Positions 59,030 through 64,000 of a DNA stretch of 64,000 nucleotides are shown here, one piece after another (the stretch's first letter is position 1; each line of letters starts with the position of its first letter). This DNA is from Bidens hawaiensis (Eukaryota; Streptophyta; Magnoliopsida; Asterales; Asteraceae): contig JAIQDT010001097.1 of the NCBI GenBank assembly GCA_021521415.1, positions 615,984 through 679,983 of the forward strand, written 5' to 3'. The notes below the pieces were generated by a model. It did not search any database. It was not told where the DNA came from and saw only the letters and a list, made by a program, of their open reading frames with translations. The position numbers were made by a program, and so were the translations under genes.

Positions 59030-59046
59030 AGCCCCCCCAGTCTAAT
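59030..59046 (-). promoter_or_regulatory. Polypurine tract of the second Tat element
   Basis: The reverse complement reads ATTAGACTGGGGGGGCTTGA, next to the 3' LTR start. The first element has ATTGGACTGGGGGGACTTGA. Confidence 0.7.
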
Positions 59047-59188
59047 GTGTGTCTTATCTTGCGCGAGCATGGTAAGATAGATATTAGACTCACTGAATTG
59101 TCCTTTTATAGGGGGTTTTGTCGTTTTCTTGGTTGTTTCCATCGTCGCGCGAAGTTCTATCCATTTGGTTGAAAACGAAAGGTCCAAA

Positions 59189-59487
59189 CACGTGGTTGGT
59201 TGGTGATGACGTGCGCCGTAAACGTGTCAGACGTTTCGTGTGCTCGAGGTGCTACAGTTGCCTTTCACGTCCCCTCACACAGCTGTCTTGAACACGTGTC
59301 GCACTCGCATTGGTTAGTACCTGCGAGTGGGGGCGCGTCTCTGTTCCGTGGCAGGTCGGTTACATCTTTTTGTCCCCTCACACAGCTGTTAGGGACACGT
59401 GTCGCGCCTTCGTTGGGTTGCCCCTGCGAGTGGGGGGCGCGTGAAATCCGATCAGCTGCCACATTTCTCTCTCCTGGGCCTATAAAA
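59189..59487 (+). promoter_or_regulatory. Promoter of the second antisense gene: three G-boxes and TATA
   Basis: CACGTG occurs at 59189-59194, 59293-59298 and 59396-59401. The last two lie in a 103-bp tandem duplication (CCCCTCACACAGCTGT at 59271 and 59374). TATAAAAG (59480-59487, in GGGCCTATAAAAGCAGG) follows, about 125 bp before the ATG at 59611. Confidence 0.65.
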
Positions 59488-59610
59488 GCAGGCCCTTAGG
59501 AAATTTTTATCTTCATCTTCATTGTTGCTAAAATTCAAGTTTCTGCTTTCACATTCTGGTTTGAGTGTTTACATCGATTCGAATCCTCGATTATCGGCTA
59601 TTACAGTTGT

Positions 59611-60442
59611 ATGTCTGATAGTTCATACTCGTCTAGCCCTTCAATCACCTCCGTTGCCTCTCGAAGACGCCGTGTGAAATCTGTGGTGATGTCGACATTG
59701 AAGCAAAAGGGGAAGGGGAAGAAGGTTGTTGAGACCACATCGGAGGAAGTAGGGAGGACCAAGGCCACCAAAAGGTGGAATGAAATCCCCTGCAAATTGA
59801 AGCAGGCAGATCTCGACAACCTCATCACCTCTCAGGGCTTTCCCACCCTGTTTGGCTGCATGTTGCCTAGGTCCGGGCAAACGGCGGCGGACCCGCCTGC
59901 CGGCTATATATCTCTATATAGCCACTTTTTCACCCACTGCAACCTTCGTCTCCCGATGACAAGGTTTGTGGGTGCACTGCTGAAGTTCTATGGGATTCAC
60001 ATATCCCAAGTCCATCCGTTTGGACTCGTGCGCGTGACTCACTTTGAGTTCATGTGCAAATCCCAGCGCGAGGAACCCACTCCTCGGCGCTTTCAGTATT
60101 TTTATAAGGCCAAGATCCAAGACAATTGGATCTCTTTTATTCCTCGCAGTCAGAAGGTGAAGTGCTCCACTGTTTCATTCAAGAGCCTTCATGACTGGTC
60201 TGAGAGGTTTTTTTACATTAAGGCCGGTGTGATCCCCATCCGTATGACCATGCGCTCTATCACTTCTGCGCCTGCGGATGAGGGTGTCCTCAAGAACCCA
60301 ACTGGCGCATGGGTTAAGAAACTGACCGCCGAACCATCCCCCGCGAAGAAAATTTGCGAGGAGGCGCTGGTTGGGGTCGGCATGAGCAGGCTCTGGGCCG
60401 ACAGCGCGCTTGAGCCCGTTATCCAAGTCGACGGGTTGTGTA

Positions 60443-60485
<43 letters not shown>

Positions 60486-63180
60486 TTTTGCGCGAACATC
60501 GTTCTTTTGCTGATATCATTTAACTTGGCTTTGCGCAGTCACCAAGGATTACATCCTTGCCGCTTATGATGAACATGTGGAGGGCGGCTCCGTCGAACTT
60601 GGCGCTGGGGAGGTTGGTTTCCCGGATCGCTTCGATGACCTGTTCATCCCAGTAGATCTGGATTTGACTTTGACGGTGACGCGCCTGGTAAGCCTTCGCA
60701 CTTCTGCTCATTCCTTTAGAATACCCAAGTTTATTAACAGTTCTGTCGCTTGTTTTTGTAGATGCGCTTGAAAACTACGAGCTAGAGCTCGCGGAAGAGG
60801 AGGAGGAGGAAGAGGAGGCGCCCCTACTAAAGCGCAAAGCTAAGGGGAAATCTGGCGCAGGGGCCAGTAAGAAACAGAAGAAAGATGACACCCCTGTCGC
60901 TCATCCCCATGCTCAAACGAAGGGACGTAAGGAAACCCAGGTGTTTACCACAAAGGTTTCTTTAGCTTCTCTGCCTGTGAGAGTGGGCAGACCTCCTGTC
61001 CACTTGAGGTATGGTGGCGTCGCCTCCTCCTTTCGCGCGGCTGAAGAGAGAAGTAGTGCCGCGCCTGCAACAGGTATACTTTATTTATCTTCATCTGGCT
61101 GAATTGTTACTAAACCTTTGCTCCTTTAAATGTTTGCAGAGGCAGGGACGGTAACAGATCAGCCGAAGGCGCCACAAGGTGCCACGGCTGCGCCGGGGAC
61201 TCCATCGAAATCCCCTGTTCTACCCTCTAAAAGGGTAGAACGGATTTTATGGCGATGTTCGATGCTGCGAACAGAATTGCGCCAAGGTAAGTTTTGCACA
61301 TATGTCTTCTGAATTTTTCCCTTTGGAGTCAGTCATAAACAATTTTTCCTTGTTTATTTATTCATAGGAGTTGTAGCTGGCGCAACAGTTGCTGGTGATA
61401 CTCCTGGCGCCGCTGCCGGCGCCGCTGGTTCTGGTCCTGCTCCTGCTAGTGCTGAGTCTCCCCTTATTGGGATTACCAAGGAGCAGGAAACCGTATTGCG
61501 CGCCGAACTGGCGGCGTCGAGACCTCCCTCGCCTCCTCCTGCACGCAGCCCTCCCCGCGAGGCTGGTTTGGAGCCTTCCAGGTCGCAGGAGAAGAGGCCT
61601 GTTGAAGAAGACGAGGAGGACGAGGGGGTTCAAGTTGAAGACTCCTTGGGAGACCGCGCCAGCCCTGCGATGCCGCAAGTGTTCGCAGCGCAGACTTCTG
61701 GTGGGGCTGGCGCTGACTTTCCTGCTTCATCCCCGCAGGTATGTATTGATTTGTTGGTCCGCTGCGCGTATCTCCATATAAGTATGTTTTATGACTTAGA
61801 ACTTTTCTTGTGTTTTTGCAGGAAGGTGACCACGTTTACCGCCCGAGATGGAATATTAATGAAGAGAGTTCCTTTCAATCCATGGGCGTATGCGAGGACT
61901 TCTGGGCTCATGCCGTGCCTCCTACTGAAAGGAGGTATCAGGAGGAGCGCACCCGCTCGGACTTGCTGAACGACCATGTTTTCGCTGGGTCGGCTTTCTT
62001 CGCTGCTTCCCAAGAGCTTCGTCGTGATTATATTAAAGTACGCGACGCTCTTGTGGAAGCTCAGCGAGAGGCTAAGGTGGCCGCCTGGAACCTGTCTGAT
62101 GCTCGCGCGCGAGCTGAGAAACTCCAGGCGGAGCTCAGTGAAAACCGAGCAAGTGCCAACACCGCATACATCAAGCGCGGGCATGAGCTCCAAGCTGCGC
62201 GGGAGAAGCAGCAGTTGGCGGAGGCCGAAGTTGCCAAGTACGCGCGCAGAGTGCGTGTCTTGGAACAGCAGGCCGAGGCGCGTGACCAAGCTATCGTCCA
62301 GAGTATCACTGAGAAATCATCACTGGAGAGCGAGGTTGCGCGCCTGAAAAGGGATTTGGCGGCCGCGCAGGCCGATAGAGATGAGGCCTTAGCGACGGCG
62401 GCGTCTAGCCAGGAAGCACTTGGTGCTGCGCAGGCGGAGAAAGAAAAAATTTTGGCGGCAGCAGCGTCTGATAAGGAGGAACTAAAAAAGACTAAGGAAA
62501 CTGTTGAGTTATTAAACTCTCAGGTTCCTGCCCTCGAGACGTCTGTTGCTGGCCTCAGCGCAGGATCGCCAATGGCTGGTGTCACAGGGCATGGCTCGCT
62601 GCGCTTTGGCGATGAAATATTCCGCCGAGTTTCAAGCCCTTGTGATGGACTGCAATGCCGCCGCGCGTTTGGTGGGCCGAGCTGAAGGGTTTACGGATGG
62701 GTATGAATATGGCATGTTGAGGAAGAACCCATCCGAGTACCCTTACAAGAGCGATGCGGCCTGCGCGGACATGGCCGCGGTGGGGGAAAAGTATATGAAT
62801 ACTCCCATCCCCATCCTTATGCAGGTACCTTAATCTTAATGAGTTTTTCTTGACTAACTTTTCTAAGTGTTTTGTACTCATTACTTTTCTAATGATTTAC
62901 AGATAGCTGCGCTTGCTGACCAGCCCGACCTCGGCGCGCTAAAGAAGTTGCTTGATGATTGCGAGAGGGCTGGTGGCGATGATGGTGGCGCGGGGGATGT
63001 TGCCCCTGCCAGCGGCTCTGGCGCGGCGAAAGAATCTGCTCCTGACACCGTTGTGATCGAAGACTCAATGAGGAGGAAGAACTTGACTATGGTCAGTTCG
63101 GGGATGAGGAGCAGACCGCGCCAGATGCTGCGGGAGATGATGAGGGTGATGAAGCGGCTGACGTCGATGTGGAGACTTGA
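59611..63180 (+). CDS. Antisense spliced gene of the second Tat element (putative gypsy-type domain, coiled coil), damaged
   Basis: Likely exons: 59611-60439, 60539-60687, 60762-61073, 61140-61286, 61368-61738, 61822-62824 and 62903-63180. Residues about 60-270 carry the putative gypsy-type transposon domain (LRLPMTRFVGALLKFYGIHI, VHPFGLVRVTHFEF). Acidic, Lys-rich and Pro/Ala-rich linkers follow. Exon 6 opens with VYRPRWNI, as exon 4 does in the first element. It continues as a long alanine-rich coiled coil (about 62030-62540). The frame breaks at three places. No phase-compatible junction was found between 60687 and 60762. A one-base shift occurs near 62550, and another near 63067 before the acidic tail ending at TGA 63178. 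A T run of about 39 bases sits in intron 1 (60445-60483). Function unknown; this copy is probably non-functional or misread at these points. Confidence 0.72.
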
Positions 63181-63696
63181 GAAGCCCTTCATCAAATTTT
63201 GTATATTTATTTTTTTTTTTTTTTGTTTTTGTACTTGTAATTTGTAACTCCTCATACTTGTAAATTTCAATGCAATGGAATGAAACTTGTTTTCTCCTTC
63301 TTTCGTCTCGTGCATTTCCATTCATCTCTTCATGTTTGCTTGTATAGATATAAGATATGGTTGCACGTTAAAATAAGAACAAGGTTGTAAGGAAATTATT
63401 CACTTAACCATAGTCCCTATTTTGTAAGTGGTTTCGCAGTATCTCGTTTATGCTGACATGCGCGATAACTTTTCACAATTCCTTTTTCGCGCTTCATAGT
63501 CGCGCTGTTTTTACATGGAAGTATGAGTTTTAGCCATTACATGTCAGCATGTGTTAGTCAGATATCCACTTTGAATCCTCGCGCGATCTCGACCTGAGAC
63601 CTTAATAACTATGTTATGGCATGAACTTTGCCTTAGGTTTAAGGAGTTTTATGATCAAGCTGCGCGGGATGTAAGATGGATGTTTGTGAGTGTTTT
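63181..63696. other. Spacer of the second Tat element
   Basis: 3' flank of the antisense gene with a T-rich tract (63209-63225). No reading frame of note. It corresponds to the gag-pol 3' region of the element, seen from the other strand. Confidence 0.5.
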
Positions 63697-63842
63697 GAGC
63701 TAAGGCTCTTTGTTTTGGGCTAAGGCCCTGACGTATTTAGAGTTAAGACTCATTAACGTGTTTGAGCTAAAGCTCGTAGGTTTGGGCTAAGGCCCTGGCG
63801 TTTTAGAGTTAAAACTCGTTAACAGCGTTTGAGCTAAGGCTC
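63697..63842. repeat. 67-bp tandem repeat made of small covarying inverted repeats
   Basis: Seven 12-base units with 4-bp arms around TAAG/TAAA: GAGC..GCTC (63697), GGGC..GCCC (63717), GAGT..ACTC (63740), GAGC..GCTC (63764), GGGC..GCCC (63784), GAGT..ACTC (63806) and GAGC..GCTC (63831). The three types recur in the same order with a 66-67-bp period. Confidence 0.85.
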
Positions 63843-64000
63843 GCGCATGTATGTTTTACTTCGTTTTATTTTGTTTTGAATTCAATATAGTGTTGTCATA
63901 TTGATCCAAATTAATAAAGGAAGTGTGAAACACGTATGCAAAGGTAATAGAACAAATATTGAAAGATAGCGCGACAAATATTGAAAGATTGCGCGAATCA
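63843..64000. other. Element interior up to the window edge
   Basis: AT-rich sequence ending in a short direct repeat (ATTGAAAGAT(A/T)GCGCGA, twice). No coding region is visible before the window ends. Confidence 0.4.

Larger units (their letters stand above)
58039..64000 (-). mobile_element. Second Tat-lineage LTR retrotransposon, minus orientation, truncated by the window edge
   Basis: From left to right lie the 3' LTR (reverse), polypurine tract (reverse), promoter and antisense gene (reading plus), and a repeat-bearing spacer. Gag-pol and the 5' LTR must lie beyond 64000. Its lineage follows from the same antisense gene, the near-identical polypurine tract and a shared U5 block. The expected 5-bp target duplication is AGAAG (58034-58038); its partner is outside the window. 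Confidence 0.85.

Noticed and set aside
61389..62347. Several Arg/Pro-rich frames in the second Tat element
   Set aside because: Alternative frames of the GC-rich linker and coiled-coil exons of the antisense gene.

Overview
This is nuclear DNA from a flowering plant, almost certainly a eudicot. It has AT-rich spacers, short GT-AG introns, and plant-only families: pectate lyase, S-protein homologue, dirigent, LRR receptor kinase and B-type GATA finger. It is packed with plant transposons: Tat-lineage Ty3/gypsy, Helitron, hAT and Tourist-like MITEs, SINEs and a CACTA relic. The sunflower family is a guess, not something the sequence proves.

Layout. 1-7.3 kb: spacer with MITE- and SINE-like repeats. 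7.5-10.6 kb (+): five-exon pectate lyase. 13.4-13.8 kb (+): fragment carrying a transposase-associated domain. 15.7-16.2 kb (+): secreted glycine-rich cell-wall protein. About 16.6-17.9 kb: probable Helitron. 19.5-20.0 kb (+): single-exon S-protein homologue. 21.6-33.7 kb (+): complete Tat-type LTR retrotransposon with a perfect 5-bp target duplication, LTRs about 99% identical, an uninterrupted 1784-residue gag-pol, and a separate spliced gene on the opposite strand. 33.8-37.3 kb (-): three-exon LRR receptor kinase whose stop codon lies 88 bp from the right LTR. 38.9-40.1 kb: 20-bp minisatellite. 46.7-47.5 kb (-): two-exon GATA factor. 49.6-50.6 kb: tandem duplication with a hAT element in one copy and a 68-bp Helitron in the other. 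51.0-55.4 kb (-): four-exon family 14 glycosyltransferase. 57.3-58.0 kb (-): dirigent gene cut by a second Tat element. 58.0-64.0 kb: that element, inserted in minus orientation and running off the window.

The host genes do not form an operon or pathway. Several act on the cell wall or apoplast (pectate lyase, glycine-rich protein, dirigent, arabinogalactan-type glycosyltransferase, S-protein homologue), but this is probably coincidence.

The most interesting theme is the pair of Tat elements. Each carries an antisense gene with its own G-box and TATA promoter and several introns. These introns can survive retrotransposition because the genomic RNA is made from the other strand. The elements also bear on neighbours: one 3' LTR points into the kinase in antisense, and the other points in sense into the dirigent gene it broke. 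Positions, splice sites and repeats were read by eye. Domain names come from recognising motifs, not from a search.
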